Shown: positions 1-8,026 of the stretch, one piece after another | Layout: every line of letters begins with the position of its first letter | How positions within the stretch are numbered: position 1 is the stretch's first letter | Source: Lysobacter terrestris | GTDB lineage: Bacteria > Pseudomonadota > Gammaproteobacteria > Xanthomonadales > Xanthomonadaceae | Assembly (NCBI RefSeq): GCF_014489475.1 | Contig: NZ_CP060820.1 | Coordinates: 868,001-932,000 of the forward strand | DNA length: 64,000 nt | Direction: 5' to 3' | Program-made: the position numbers and the translations under genes | The notes under the pieces: generated by a model | Told to the model about the DNA's origin: nothing | The model's database searches: none | What the model saw: the letters and a program-made list of their open reading frames with translations, nothing else

Positions 1-1
1 G

Positions 2-1090
2 CCGAAGATGGCCGAGAAGATCGAGAAGGCCACGCGCAAGGAATTCCCGGAAGGCATTCCCGCCTTCGGCGCCGACGCCCTGCGTTTCACCATCGCCGCG
101 CTGGCCGGCCACGGCCGCGACATCAAGTTCGACATGGGCCGTGCCGAGGGCTACAAGAACTTCTGCAACAAGCTGTGGAACGCCAGCCGCTTCGTGCTGA
201 TGAACACCGAGGGCGCGAGCTTCACCGGCGTGCCGCAGCCGAAGACGGATGCCGAGCGCTGGATCCTGGCGCAGCTGGCCAAGACCGCGGCGGAAGCCGA
301 GCAGCACTTCGCGTCCTATCGCTTCGACCTGCTGGCGCAGGCGCTGTACGAATTCGCCTGGAACGACTTCTGCGACTGGTTCGTGGAGTTCGCCAAGCCG
401 GCGCTCAACGGCGACGAAGCCAGCGCGGCCGCCAGCACGCGCCACACCCTGCTGTGGGTGCTCGAGCGCCTGCTGTCGCTGCTGCACCCGCTGGTGCCGT
501 TCGTGACCGAGGAGCTGTGGCAGGCGGTGGCGCCCAAGCTCGGCATCGCCGAGGGCTCGATCATGCTGCGCCCGTATCCGCAGGCGCAGGACTTCGCCGG
601 CGCCGATTACGCCGCGGCGGAAGGCGACATCGAATGGCTCAAGGCGATGGTCTCCGCGCTGCGCCGCGTGCGCAGCGAGCTCAACGTCGCGCCGTCGAAG
701 CTGGTGAACCTGCTGCTGGCGGACGGCACCCACGCCGACCACGACCGTGCGCGCCGCTTCGACTCGCAGCTGCGCTTCCTGACCCGACTGGAACGCATCG
801 ACTTCATCGCCGACGCCAAGGCCGCACCGGCCTCGGCCGCGGCCGTGGTCGGTGAACTGCACCTGCTGGTGCCGCTGGAAGGCCTGGTCGACCTGTCGGC
901 CGAGCGCACGCGCCTGGACAAGGAGCTCAAGCGCGTCGAAGGCGAGATCGCCAAGTGCCAGAACAAGCTCGCCAGCGACACCTTCGTCGCCAACGCGCCG
1001 GCGGCGGTGGTCGAGCAGGAGCGCAAGCGCCTGGTGGACTGGACGACGCAGCTGTCCGGGCTGGCGGCGCAGCGCAGCAAGCTGGGCTGA
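2..1090 (+). CDS. valS: Valine--tRNA ligase, C-terminal part (5' end outside window)
   Basis: Charges tRNA-Val with valine in the cytoplasm (class I synthetase). Only the last ~363 residues are in the window and the reading frame is open to the left edge. The first visible stretch, ending in [22 protein letters not shown], is the characteristic end of the ValS catalytic domain just after the KMSKS loop. The all-helical anticodon-binding domain follows (about residues 75-260). The C-terminal coiled coil ([19 protein letters not shown] and on) is the tRNA-contacting arm typical of ValS. It ends at a TGA and faces a convergent gene across a strong hairpin. Identification is firm; start and N-terminal editing domain cannot be assessed. 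Confidence 0.97.
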   Translation, partial: PKMAEKIEKATRKEFPEGIPAFGADALRFTIAALAGHGRDIKFDMGRAEGYKNFCNKLWNASRFVLMNTEGASFTGVPQPKTDAERWILAQLAKTAAEAEQHFASYRFDLLAQALYEFAWNDFCDWFVEFAKPALNGDEASAAASTRHTLLWVLERLLSLLHPLVPFVTEELWQAVAPKLGIAEGSIMLRPYPQAQDFAGADYAAAEGDIEWLKAMVSALRRVRSELNVAPSKLVNLLLADGTHADHDRARRFDSQLRFLTRLERIDFIADAKAAPASAAAVVGELHLLVPLEGLVDLSAERTRLDKELKRVEGEIAKCQNKLASDTFVANAPAAVVEQERKRLVDWTTQLSGLAAQRSKLG

Positions 1091-1119
1091 GTCGCCGCCT
1101 CACCTCGGTGAGTCACGCG

Positions 1120-1147
1120 GATGAGTTCACGCCGATGAGTTCACGCC
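1120..1147. repeat. Two perfect tandem copies of a 14-bp unit
   Basis: GATGAGTTCACGCC occurs twice back to back just after the valS stop codon. It is probably a small local duplication. No function is evident. Confidence 0.7.
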
Positions 1148-1167
1148 GCTGAATTCGGGTCGGTAAG

Positions 1168-1191
1168 CCGGAGCGCCCGTGGGCGCTCCGG
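1168..1191. terminator. Hairpin between convergent valS and a secreted-protein gene
   Basis: A perfect 11-bp stem (CCGGAGCGCCC pairing with GGGCGCTCCGG) has a GT core loop. It lies between two convergent genes and is symmetric. There is no T-run on either side, so it is a likely but not canonical bidirectional terminator. Confidence 0.5.
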
Positions 1192-1201
1192 GGCGACCGA
1201 T

Positions 1202-1672
1202 CTAGAAGGCCAGGCCGGTGTCGGTGCTGACGTCCTCGCGCTGCCGGGCCAGGGCCTGGCGTTCGTACTCGCGCGGATCCAGCACCACCAGCGGGCACTT
1301 GCCCGGCTCGCCGCCCAGCTGCAGCGCGGCACCGTGCAGTGACAGGTAAGTCGGACGCCGCGGCTGGCGCGCACCACGCGCGACATAGGCCGATTCGTGT
1401 TCGCGCAACACCACCGCATCCGCGCCGCGTGCGCGCGCGGCTTCGAGCAATTGGGCGAACGCCTTGCGATAGCTCACCGACGGTGGCGCCATGCCGGTGC
1501 GCGCGTTGGGCTCCTTGCTGCCGAGGGTGACCTCGACCTGGCCCAGGCGCCGGGACACGCAGTCCGCGGGCGGCGAGGTCTGCAACAGCTTCACCACCGG
1601 ACCGGCGGCCCGTACCGGCAGCAGGCTGGCCAGCACCAGCAGCAACGCACCCGCGACGCAGCGACCTTCCAT
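1202..1672 (-). CDS. Hypothetical secreted protein
   Basis: This 156-residue protein has an N-terminal signal peptide (hydrophobic ALLLVLASLLPV, then Ala-Ala). The start at 1672 was chosen because an AAAGGAA ribosome site precedes the ATG and the signal peptide begins there; the longer upstream open frame overlaps rimI. After the signal it has one conserved-looking block (RRLGQVEVTLGS, then an A-rich helix ending in RGADAVVLRE). That block loosely resembles small envelope-stress or heavy-metal-binding-fold proteins such as RcsF/DUF4156, but the match is too weak to name a family. It follows rimI by 20 bases on the same strand and may be the last gene of the pssA-rimI transcript. Confidence 0.7.
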   Translation of the reverse strand: MEGRCVAGALLLVLASLLPVRAAGPVVKLLQTSPPADCVSRRLGQVEVTLGSKEPNARTGMAPPSVSYRKAFAQLLEAARARGADAVVLREHESAYVARGARQPRRPTYLSLHGAALQLGGEPGKCPLVVLDPREYERQALARQREDVSTDTGLAF

Positions 1673-1692
1673 GCGTTCCTTTCCCTTGCGAG

Positions 1693-2175
1693 CTACGTCG
1701 GCGGCAACAGTTCCATCGCCATCACCAGCGCGTCCTCGCGGCCGTCCTTCGCCGGGTAATAGCGCGGGCGCCGGCCGATCTCGTTGAAGCCTTCGTCGTG
1801 GTACAGCGCGATGGCGCTCGTATTCGACGGCCGCACTTCGAGGAACACCCGCGCGACGCTGCGGCCGCGCGCGATCTGCAGCAGCGCGTGCAGCAGGCGC
1901 CGGCCATAGCCGTGTCCCTGCATCTCCGGCGCCACGCACACGTTGAGCACATGCGCCTCGCCGGCGGCGACCGACATCAGGAAGTAGCCGACGATGCGCT
2001 CCTCGTGGTGCAGCACCCAGGCCGGGTAATCCGCGCGCAGGCAGTCGCGGAAGATGCCCACCGACCAGGGGAATTCGTAGGCCCGCGATTCGATCAGCTG
2101 CACCGCGGCGAGGTCGTCCTCGCGCATCGCACGCAGGCCCAGCGGTAACGGCGAATCTTTCACCCGCGCGTTCAT
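1693..2175 (-). CDS. rimI: Ribosomal-protein-S18-alanine N-acetyltransferase
   Basis: GNAT-fold enzyme that acetylates the N-terminal alanine of ribosomal protein S18 using acetyl-CoA. The protein has 160 residues, near the usual ~150. Visible motifs are the acetyl-CoA pyrophosphate loop QGHGYGRRLL, the FLEVRPSN-x-SAIALYHDEGF segment with the conserved Asn and Tyr, and an N-terminal RAMREDDLAAVQLIE strand-helix. The start at 2175 overlaps the stop of the upstream gene as ATGA, so translation is coupled. The order holD-rimI is the same as in E. coli, which supports the assignment over other GNAT enzymes. Confidence 0.93.
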   Translation of the reverse strand: MNARVKDSPLPLGLRAMREDDLAAVQLIESRAYEFPWSVGIFRDCLRADYPAWVLHHEERIVGYFLMSVAAGEAHVLNVCVAPEMQGHGYGRRLLHALLQIARGRSVARVFLEVRPSNTSAIALYHDEGFNEIGRRPRYYPAKDGREDALVMAMELLPPT

Positions 2176-2516
2176 CGCGACGTCCGCGTGCGCAGCGCGC
2201 GCAGGCTGGGCCACAGCGCCCGGCGTGCCGCGGGGTTGCCGCGCAGCGTGGCCAGGTCGGGCAGCCGCTGCAGGAATTCCGCGTCGGCTTCGTTGCGGCC
2301 GGCGGCGCGTGCCAGCGCGCGCAACAACGCGGGCGATCCCGGTGCGGGCACGGCCGCGTCGCGGCTGCGCGGCGCCGCCTTGGCTTCGACTGCAACGGGC
2401 AGCGGCTCGGGCGCGATGCCTACCTGCGGGGCGGCCGGCATCAGCACGTCGTGCCCCAGCGCCAGCAGCCACTCGTGCTGCTCGGGCGTCCACGGCAGAT
2501 CGTGCGCGATCGTCAC
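2172..2516 (-). CDS. holD: HolD-like DNA polymerase III psi subunit (putative)
   Basis: A 114-residue protein that automatic annotation would probably call hypothetical. The C-terminal block LRGNPAARRALWPSL closely resembles LRANPTARAALWQQI of E. coli HolD as I recall it. The N-terminal EWLLALGHDVLMP resembles WQLQQLGITQWSL. The middle is an Ala/Pro-rich linker. In E. coli the psi N-terminus binds the clamp-loader DnaX subunit and the C-terminal part binds chi (HolC). It lies immediately upstream of rimI with an ATGA overlap, exactly as holD does in E. coli. The start is GTG at 2516, overlapping the pssA stop (GTGA). Identification rests on these short motifs and synteny. Confidence 0.7.
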   Translation of the reverse strand: MTIAHDLPWTPEQHEWLLALGHDVLMPAAPQVGIAPEPLPVAVEAKAAPRSRDAAVPAPGSPALLRALARAAGRNEADAEFLQRLPDLATLRGNPAARRALWPSLRALRTRTSR

Positions 2517-3283
2517 GCCTTCGCCTCCGGCGGCAACCTGCGCGCGCGGCGCCACAGCGCGTAGGCCGGGCCCGACAGCGCGTACACCACGCCGATGCCC
2601 AGCAGCACCGACGGCGGGTCGATGGCGATCGCCACCAGCGTGGCCAGCACCACGATCACCACCAGGAACGGCACGCGGTCGCTGCGCGGCCCACTGCCCT
2701 TGAAGCTGAAGTAGCGCAGCCGGCTGACCATCAGCAGCGCCGCGGTCACCGTGACGCCGAGGGCGAACCAGCGCAGTTCCTCGCCGGAGAAACCGTTGTC
2801 GTGGCAGGTCCACACGAAGCTGGCCACGAGTCCCGCCGCCGCCGGGCTCGCCAGCCCGATGAACCAGCGCTTGTCGACCTGCCCCACCTGCGAGTTGAAG
2901 CGCGCCAGGCGGATGGCCGCGCAGGCGGCGTAGAGGAAGGCGGCGATCCAGCCGATCTTGCCCGGCACCACGCCGTCCAGCCGCGTCGACGACAGAGCCC
3001 AGTGGTACATCACCAGCGCCGGCGCCAGGCCGAAGCTGATCAGGTCGGCGAGCGAGTCGTACTGCACGCCGAATTCGCTCTGGGTGTTGGTCAGGCGCGC
3101 GACGCGGCCGTCGAGGCCATCGAGGATGGCGGCGATGAAGATCGCGATGCAGGCGTATTCGTAGCGACCCTGGGTCGCCGCGATGATCGCGTAGAAGCCG
3201 GCGAACATGCCGCCCGTGGTGAACAGGTTGGGCAGCAGGTAGATGCCGCGGCCGCGCGGCCGTGGAAGGTGCGTTTCGTCCAT
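2513..3283 (-). CDS. pssA: CDP-diacylglycerol--serine O-phosphatidyltransferase
   Basis: Inner-membrane enzyme making phosphatidylserine from CDP-diacylglycerol and L-serine, the first step to phosphatidylethanolamine. The 256-residue protein carries the CDP-alcohol phosphatidyltransferase signature DG-x2-AR-x8-G-x3-D-x3-D in DGRVARLTNTQSEFGVQYDS followed by LAD, at about residues 60-83. Several hydrophobic segments follow. The start at 3283 (MDETHLPRPRGRG, then IYLLPNLFTTGG) was chosen over a longer frame because the preceding residues are not family-like. It is the first gene of the minus-strand pssA-holD-rimI block joined by 4-base overlaps. Confidence 0.92.
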   Translation of the reverse strand: MDETHLPRPRGRGIYLLPNLFTTGGMFAGFYAIIAATQGRYEYACIAIFIAAILDGLDGRVARLTNTQSEFGVQYDSLADLISFGLAPALVMYHWALSSTRLDGVVPGKIGWIAAFLYAACAAIRLARFNSQVGQVDKRWFIGLASPAAAGLVASFVWTCHDNGFSGEELRWFALGVTVTAALLMVSRLRYFSFKGSGPRSDRVPFLVVIVVLATLVAIAIDPPSVLLGIGVVYALSGPAYALWRRARRLPPEAKA

Positions 3284-3360
3284 GTCCGCGAGTTTAACCC
3301 TTGCCTGCATGCGGGCACGGTGCTGCAATCGGAACTTCCACCGCCGCCGCGAGCACGCCC

Positions 3361-3801
3361 ATGCCCCGCACGAGCCCCCGTCGCACGATCCGGCTCTTCC
3401 TCGCACTGGCCGTCCTGCTGGCCGCCCTGCCCGTCTTCGCCGCCAAGGTCTACCAGTGGAAGGACGCGAACGGCGTCACCCATTATTCCGACGCGCCGCC
3501 GCCCAGCCAGCAGGGCGTGCGCAACCGTGACCTCAAGGACGCGCGCGCCGCTTCCGCGGCTGCCGAGCCAACGGCCACGGCCCCGGCCGACCCGGTCCGC
3601 CTGACGCCGGGGCAGGACAACCCGAACTGCGCCACTTACCGCAGCAACCTGGCGCAGTTGCAGAGCAGCCGGCCGGTCGGCGAGGACGCCAACGGCGACG
3701 GCAAGCCCGATAGCGAGATGAACGCCGGCGAGCGCGCGCAGCAGATCGAGAAGACCCAGCGCTTGCTGCAGGCCTACTGCACGAAGCCGGCCGGGACCTG
3801 A
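3361..3801 (+). CDS. DUF4124-domain secreted protein
   Basis: A 146-residue exported protein of unknown function. A Sec signal peptide spans roughly residues 1-29 (LFLALAVLLAALPVFAA). Directly after it comes KVYQWKDANGVTHYSDAPP, the hallmark of the DUF4124 domain common in Xanthomonadaceae. The C-terminal half has the Asp-rich segment DANGDGKPDSE, a possible Ca-binding loop, and a helical end. The ATG at 3361 was taken rather than an upstream ATG because the signal peptide starts there. It is one base from the next gene, which carries a related domain. Confidence 0.85.
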   Translation: MPRTSPRRTIRLFLALAVLLAALPVFAAKVYQWKDANGVTHYSDAPPPSQQGVRNRDLKDARAASAAAEPTATAPADPVRLTPGQDNPNCATYRSNLAQLQSSRPVGEDANGDGKPDSEMNAGERAQQIEKTQRLLQAYCTKPAGT

Positions 3802-3802
3802 G

Positions 3803-4117
3803 ATGCGCCTGGGCTGGGCGCTGCTGGCCGGGATCGCGCTGGGCGTCGGCGTCTGGTGGTGGACCACGCGCGACGAGCGCGAACAGGTCCGCATCGAACG
3901 CGAGCGCAAGGCCGCCGCCGCGGCAGAAGCGGCGCGACCGGTCCTGTACCGCTGGCGCGACGCCCACGGCGTCCTGCAGATCACCGAGCAGCCGCCGCAT
4001 GGCCGGAATGCCGGGCGCAAGTACGAACGGGTCGAGCGCGAGCCCCTGACCGGCATCGAGGTCCACGGCGACCGCAGTGCCGCCCTGCCCGAGCCGGACG
4101 ACTCCACCAAACCCTAG
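3803..4117 (+). CDS. Small membrane-anchored DUF4124-like protein
   Basis: A 104-residue protein with an N-terminal transmembrane anchor ([14 protein letters not shown]), a short charged helix ([16 protein letters not shown]) and a DUF4124-like core [18 protein letters not shown]. That core aligns with the YQWKDANGVTHYSDAPP segment of the gene just upstream, so the pair looks like a duplication in which one copy is secreted and the other tethered. The start ATG is two bases after the previous stop codon's first bases (TGAGATG). Function is unknown. Confidence 0.8.
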   Translation: MRLGWALLAGIALGVGVWWWTTRDEREQVRIERERKAAAAAEAARPVLYRWRDAHGVLQITEQPPHGRNAGRKYERVEREPLTGIEVHGDRSAALPEPDDSTKP

Positions 4118-4194
4118 CCCACGGGGCGGCGCGGCCCGTGGATCCGCGCGACGCATGGCAAAATGCCGGCTTCCCTTTGCGTGAAGCCCCACCG

Positions 4195-5940
4195 ATGCGC
4201 CTGTCGCAGTTCCACCTCCACACCAGCAAGGAAACCCCCGCCGAGGCCGAGATCGTCAGCCACAAGCTGATGCTCAAGGCCGGCATGATGCGCAAGCTCG
4301 CCGCCGGCCTGTACACCTGGAGCCCGCTCGGCCTGCGCGTGCTGCGCAAGGTGGAGAACGCCGTGCGCGAGGAGATGAACGCCGCCGGCGCGCTGGAGCT
4401 GCTGATGCCGACCATCCAGCCCAAGGAGCTGTGGGAGGAAACCGGGCGCTGGCAGAAGTTCGGCGGCCAGCTGCTCAAGATCAAGGACCGCAAGGAAGCC
4501 GAGTACTGCTACGGCCCCACCGCCGAGGAAGTCATCACCGACTTCGCGCGCAACGAGCTGTCCAGCTACAAGCAGCTGCCGGTGAACTTCTACAACATCC
4601 AGTGGAAGTTCCGCGACGAGATCCGCCCACGCTTCGGCGCGATGCGCGCGCGCGAGTTCCTGATGAAGGATGCCTACTCCTTCCACGTCGACGACGAGTC
4701 GCTCGCCGCCGAATACCAGAACATGTACGACACCTACGGCCGCGTCTTCACCCGCCTGGGCCTGAAGTTCCGCGCCGTCGCCGCCGACACCGGCGCGATC
4801 GGCGGCAGCGCTTCGCACGAGTTCCAGGTGCTGGCCGATTCCGGCGAGGACGCGATCTTCTTCTCCACCGGTTCGGACTACGCCGCCAACGTCGAGCTGG
4901 CCGAAGCCGTCGCCCCCGGCCCGCGCGCCGCCGCCGGCGAGGCGATGCGCAAGGTCGACACGCCGACGCAGAAGACCTGCGAGGACGTCGCCGCGCTGAT
5001 GGGCATCCCGCTGCAGCGCACGGTGAAGTCGGTCGCGCTGATGGGTGTGGATGGCGACGGCGCGCCGCAATTCGTGCTCGCGCTCGTGCGCGGCGACCAC
5101 GCCGTCAACGAGGTCAAGCTGGCCAAGCTGGCCGGCCTCGCCGACTACCGCATGGCCAGCGAAGGCGAGATCGACACGCACCTGGGCAGCGAGCCCGGCT
5201 TCCTCGGTCCCGTGCTTGTCGGCGGTGCCAAGAGCACCGCCGGGTCGCCCAAGCAGGCGATCCGCATCATCGCCGACCGCAGCGTCGCGGCGATGGCCGA
5301 CTTCGTCGTCGGCGCCAACGAGAAGGGCTTCCACCTCGCCGGCGTCAACTGGGGCCGCGACCTGCCCGAGCCCGACCTGGTCGCCGATATCCGCAACGTC
5401 GTCGAAGGCGATCCCTCGCCCGACGGCCAGGGCACGCTCGCCATCGCCCGCGGCGTCGAGGTCGGCCACGTGTTCGCGCTGGGCCGCAAGTACTCCGAGG
5501 CGATGCAGTGCACGGTGCTCGACGCCAACGGCAAGGCCGTCCATCCGGCGATGGGTTGCTACGGCATCGGCGTCTCCCGCATCGTCGCCGCGGCGATCGA
5601 ACAGAACCACGACGACAACGGCATCATCTGGCCCGACGCGATGGCGCCGTGGCAGGTCGCCGTGTGCATGATCAACCCGAAGAACGACGCCGGCGTCACC
5701 GCCGCAGCCGAGGCGCTGTACCGCGAACTCAACGCGGCCGGCATCGACGCCGTGCTCGACGACCGCGGCCTGCGCCCGGGCGCGATGTTCGCGGACATCG
5801 AACTGATCGGCATCCCGCACCGCGTGGTGGTGTCCGAACGCGGCCTCGCCGCCGGTTCGTTCGAATACCGCCACCGCCGCGCCAGCGAAGCGGAGAACCT
5901 GGACCGCGCGGCGCTGCTGGCACGACTGGGCGCGGCATGA
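4195..5940 (+). CDS. proS: Proline--tRNA ligase
   Basis: Class II synthetase that charges tRNA-Pro. The 581-residue protein has the bacterial-type layout: the N-terminal catalytic part ([19 protein letters not shown], motif 2 around [10 protein letters not shown]), an editing insertion domain at about residues 225-395, motif 3 in [13 protein letters not shown], and the C-terminal anticodon-binding domain ([20 protein letters not shown]). Length is slightly above the usual ~570. The ATG at 4195 fits the family N-terminus; the open frame continues upstream but is not family-like. A -10-like CAAAAT lies about 35 bases upstream. Confidence 0.97.
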   Translation: MRLSQFHLHTSKETPAEAEIVSHKLMLKAGMMRKLAAGLYTWSPLGLRVLRKVENAVREEMNAAGALELLMPTIQPKELWEETGRWQKFGGQLLKIKDRKEAEYCYGPTAEEVITDFARNELSSYKQLPVNFYNIQWKFRDEIRPRFGAMRAREFLMKDAYSFHVDDESLAAEYQNMYDTYGRVFTRLGLKFRAVAADTGAIGGSASHEFQVLADSGEDAIFFSTGSDYAANVELAEAVAPGPRAAAGEAMRKVDTPTQKTCEDVAALMGIPLQRTVKSVALMGVDGDGAPQFVLALVRGDHAVNEVKLAKLAGLADYRMASEGEIDTHLGSEPGFLGPVLVGGAKSTAGSPKQAIRIIADRSVAAMADFVVGANEKGFHLAGVNWGRDLPEPDLVADIRNVVEGDPSPDGQGTLAIARGVEVGHVFALGRKYSEAMQCTVLDANGKAVHPAMGCYGIGVSRIVAAAIEQNHDDNGIIWPDAMAPWQVAVCMINPKNDAGVTAAAEALYRELNAAGIDAVLDDRGLRPGAMFADIELIGIPHRVVVSERGLAAGSFEYRHRRASEAENLDRAALLARLGAA

Positions 5941-5999
5941 GGCGACTTCGCACGGCATAATCGGGACAGGCTCGCATTCACCGCATCTCCGGAGGTTTC

Positions 6000-6380
6000 A
6001 TGTCGATCGACATCACCGGCCTGTCCGCGAAGGAACTGGACGCGCTGATCACCCAGGCGAAGAAGCGCAAGACCACGCTCAACAAGCGCAAGCCGCTGGC
6101 GGCCGTGCGCCGCAAGCTCACCGAGCTGGCGCGCGCCGAGGGCTACACGATCGCCGAGCTGTTCGGCGGCGCATCCGCGGGCAAGGCCGCCACCAGGCCG
6201 GCCAAGGCCATCACTGGGGCGCGCAAGACCACCAAGGGCTACAAGCTCGGCAAGGTCGCGCCGAAGTACCGCAACCCGGCCAACGCCGGGGAGACCTGGG
6301 CCGGCCGCGGCAAGCCGCCGCGCTGGCTGGCGACCTACCTGGACAACGGGCGCAAGATCGAGGAGTTCCTGATCCGGTGA
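6000..6380 (+). CDS. H-NS family DNA-binding protein
   Basis: A nucleoid-associated protein that probably silences AT-rich genes. The 126 residues comprise a short N-terminal coiled-coil oligomerisation helix (KELDALITQAKKRKTTLNKR), a basic Ala-rich linker, and the H-NS C-terminal DNA-binding motif in KYRNPANAGETWAGRGKPPR followed by WL. A strong ribosome site TCCGGAGG lies 4 bases before the ATG, and a CATAAT -10-like box occurs at 5956-5961. The gene stands alone with a strong terminator after it. It belongs to the short, basic H-NS type seen in Xanthomonas (XrvA-like) and Burkholderia; which paralogue cannot be told. Confidence 0.88.
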   Translation: MSIDITGLSAKELDALITQAKKRKTTLNKRKPLAAVRRKLTELARAEGYTIAELFGGASAGKAATRPAKAITGARKTTKGYKLGKVAPKYRNPANAGETWAGRGKPPRWLATYLDNGRKIEEFLIR

Positions 6381-6401
6381 CGCGCTCGCGTCACCGACAT
6401 G

Positions 6402-6428
6402 AAAACGCCGGCGCAAGCCGGCGTTTTT
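6402..6428 (+). terminator. Rho-independent terminator after the H-NS-family gene
   Basis: Perfect 11-bp stem AAAACGCCGGC/GCCGGCGTTTT with a GCAA tetraloop and a T-run, 21 bases after the stop codon. Confidence 0.9.
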
Positions 6429-6475
6429 CGTTCTGCGGCGTGCGCTAGGAGTGGCCTGAATAGATCTCACTTGCT

Positions 6476-6584
6476 CGTCATTCCCGCGAAGGCGGGGCTT
6501 TCCACAGACGAATGTCTGGTCATCCAAGGACGTTGCGGTTCAACGACTTAACGTCCATGGATCCCCGCCTTCGCGGGGATGACG
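6476..6584. repeat. 109-bp palindromic intergenic repeat (MITE-like)
   Basis: The 22-bp ends CGTCATTCCCGCGAAGGCGG.. and its complement differ at one base. Inside is a second inverted pair (ATCCAAGGACGTT against AACGTCCATGGAT, one mismatch), so nearly the whole element can fold into one long hairpin. The end sequence, with its GTCATCCCCGCGAAGGCGGGG consensus, is typical of scattered repeats in Xanthomonadaceae and other Proteobacteria. It sits just downstream of the ThrE-family stop codon. Confidence 0.85.
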
Positions 6585-6599
6585 GCAATTATTCAGTCG

Positions 6600-7886
6600 C
6601 TAAAGATTGCGCCCCGGCGGCAGCAACAGGCTGCCGAACAGCAGGCCGGCCAGCAGCGCCAGCAGGATGTTGACCACGGCCAGCAACGCGTCCTGCCCGA
6701 TCACCGTGTCCTGCTGCTGGATCATCGTCAGCAGCCCGCGCAGGCTGGTGCTGCCGGGCACCAGCATGATGATGCCGGGCACGCGGATGATCGCGCCGGG
6801 GCGCTTCCACCAGCGCGCGTACGCGTTGCCTGCCGCGGTCATCACCAGCGCGGCAAGGAAGATCCCGGCCGGGCTGCCGAAGGCTTCGCCGGCGTAGCGC
6901 GCGATCAGATAACCCGTCGCCGCGGCCAGCATCACCCGCGGGTAGTCGCGCCGGTGCGCGCGGAACAGCACCGCGAACGCGAATGCAGCCAACAGCAAGG
7001 AACAGCCTTCCACCCACCACGGTTGCGGCCGCGAGGCCTGCACCTGCGGCGCCAGCCCCAGCAGGTCGCCGAGGTAGAGCGCGATCACCACGCCGACGGT
7101 GAGCTTGAGCACCGTGGTCACCGCGCCGGCGAAGCGTGCGGTGCCCGACACCAGGTGCTGGCTGGTGAGTTCGTTGACCGCGTTGGTGAGCGCCATACCC
7201 GGCAGCAGCACGATCAGCGAGGCGATGATCACCGTGTTCTGGTTGAGCGGCGCCACGAAGCTGGCGACCAGCGCCGTCGCCAGCGCCGCCAGCATCGCCG
7301 CGATCGCGTCGCTGGCTTCCTTCAGCCGCGGCCGCGTCGCCGCGTAGTCGACCAACGCGCCGATCACCAGGCCGTTGAGCCCGGCCACGGCGATGTCCAG
7401 CCACGGCAGCCGCAGCAGGCCGGCAATCGCGGTGGCGGCCAGGCCGAAGCCGAGCACCTGCATGATCCGCGCGCGCCGGCTGTGCGGACGATCGAGCGCG
7501 CTCATCTGCGCGTGCGCCTCGCGCAGGCCGAGGCGGCCGGCCATCACGTCCTCGGCGATGCGGTCGGTTTCCGCCAGCCGGTAGAGGTCGGTATCGCCCA
7601 GCGGCAAGCGCAGCACGCGGGTGACTTCGCTCTCCCCTTCCGGGCGCTGCGGATCGCTGAAGGTCAGGATCATGCCGGTGGGGTTCGACCAGGGTTCGCA
7701 GGCCACGTGCAGCTGGCGCGACACGGCGCTGATCGCGCCCTCCAGGCGCTGCGCGGTGGTGCCGTACAGGTGCAGGCGCTCGGCCAGCTCCACCAGGAAG
7801 GCGATGCGGTCGGCGAAGCTGATGGACGCGAAGGACACGTGGGTGGCGGACAAGGCGGACGGGATCCTGACGATGGCGCGAAGCAT
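6600..7886 (-). CDS. ThrE-family threonine/serine exporter
   Basis: Inner-membrane protein of the ThrE (DUF1212/DUF3815) family, known in Corynebacterium for threonine and serine export driven by proton motive force. It has ~428 residues. The N-terminal soluble half begins FADRIAFLVELAERLHLYGT and contains the family pattern YGTTAQRLEGAI and VACEPWSNPTGMILTF. About ten hydrophobic segments follow, including the conserved PGMALTNAVNELTSQHLVSG and, near the C-terminus, PGIIMLVPGSTSLRG. The start is uncertain: ATG 7886 is preferred, ATG 7925 is in frame, and neither has a clear ribosome site. It is divergent from the lipid transporter genes. Substrate is inferred from family only. Confidence 0.85.
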   Translation of the reverse strand: MLRAIVRIPSALSATHVSFASISFADRIAFLVELAERLHLYGTTAQRLEGAISAVSRQLHVACEPWSNPTGMILTFSDPQRPEGESEVTRVLRLPLGDTDLYRLAETDRIAEDVMAGRLGLREAHAQMSALDRPHSRRARIMQVLGFGLAATAIAGLLRLPWLDIAVAGLNGLVIGALVDYAATRPRLKEASDAIAAMLAALATALVASFVAPLNQNTVIIASLIVLLPGMALTNAVNELTSQHLVSGTARFAGAVTTVLKLTVGVVIALYLGDLLGLAPQVQASRPQPWWVEGCSLLLAAFAFAVLFRAHRRDYPRVMLAAATGYLIARYAGEAFGSPAGIFLAALVMTAAGNAYARWWKRPGAIIRVPGIIMLVPGSTSLRGLLTMIQQQDTVIGQDALLAVVNILLALLAGLLFGSLLLPPGRNL

Positions 7887-8026
7887 CGCATGCCGCGATG
7901 TCGGCCGGTAACGCTGCCGGGGCATTTCGACAGTACGTACGGGGCATCGCCACGCGGCGTCTACACGCCACCGACACGCCCCATGGGCCAATTCGAACGC
8001 GCCGCCTGTATCCTGCCCTCCAGTCC

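Noticed and set aside
4114-5958. 614-codon open frame antisense to proS, and similar long antisense frames under most genes
   Set aside because: High-GC codon bias leaves long stop-free shadows; composition is His/Asp/Val/Gly-rich low-complexity with no family motif, and the opposite strand is a clear enzyme.
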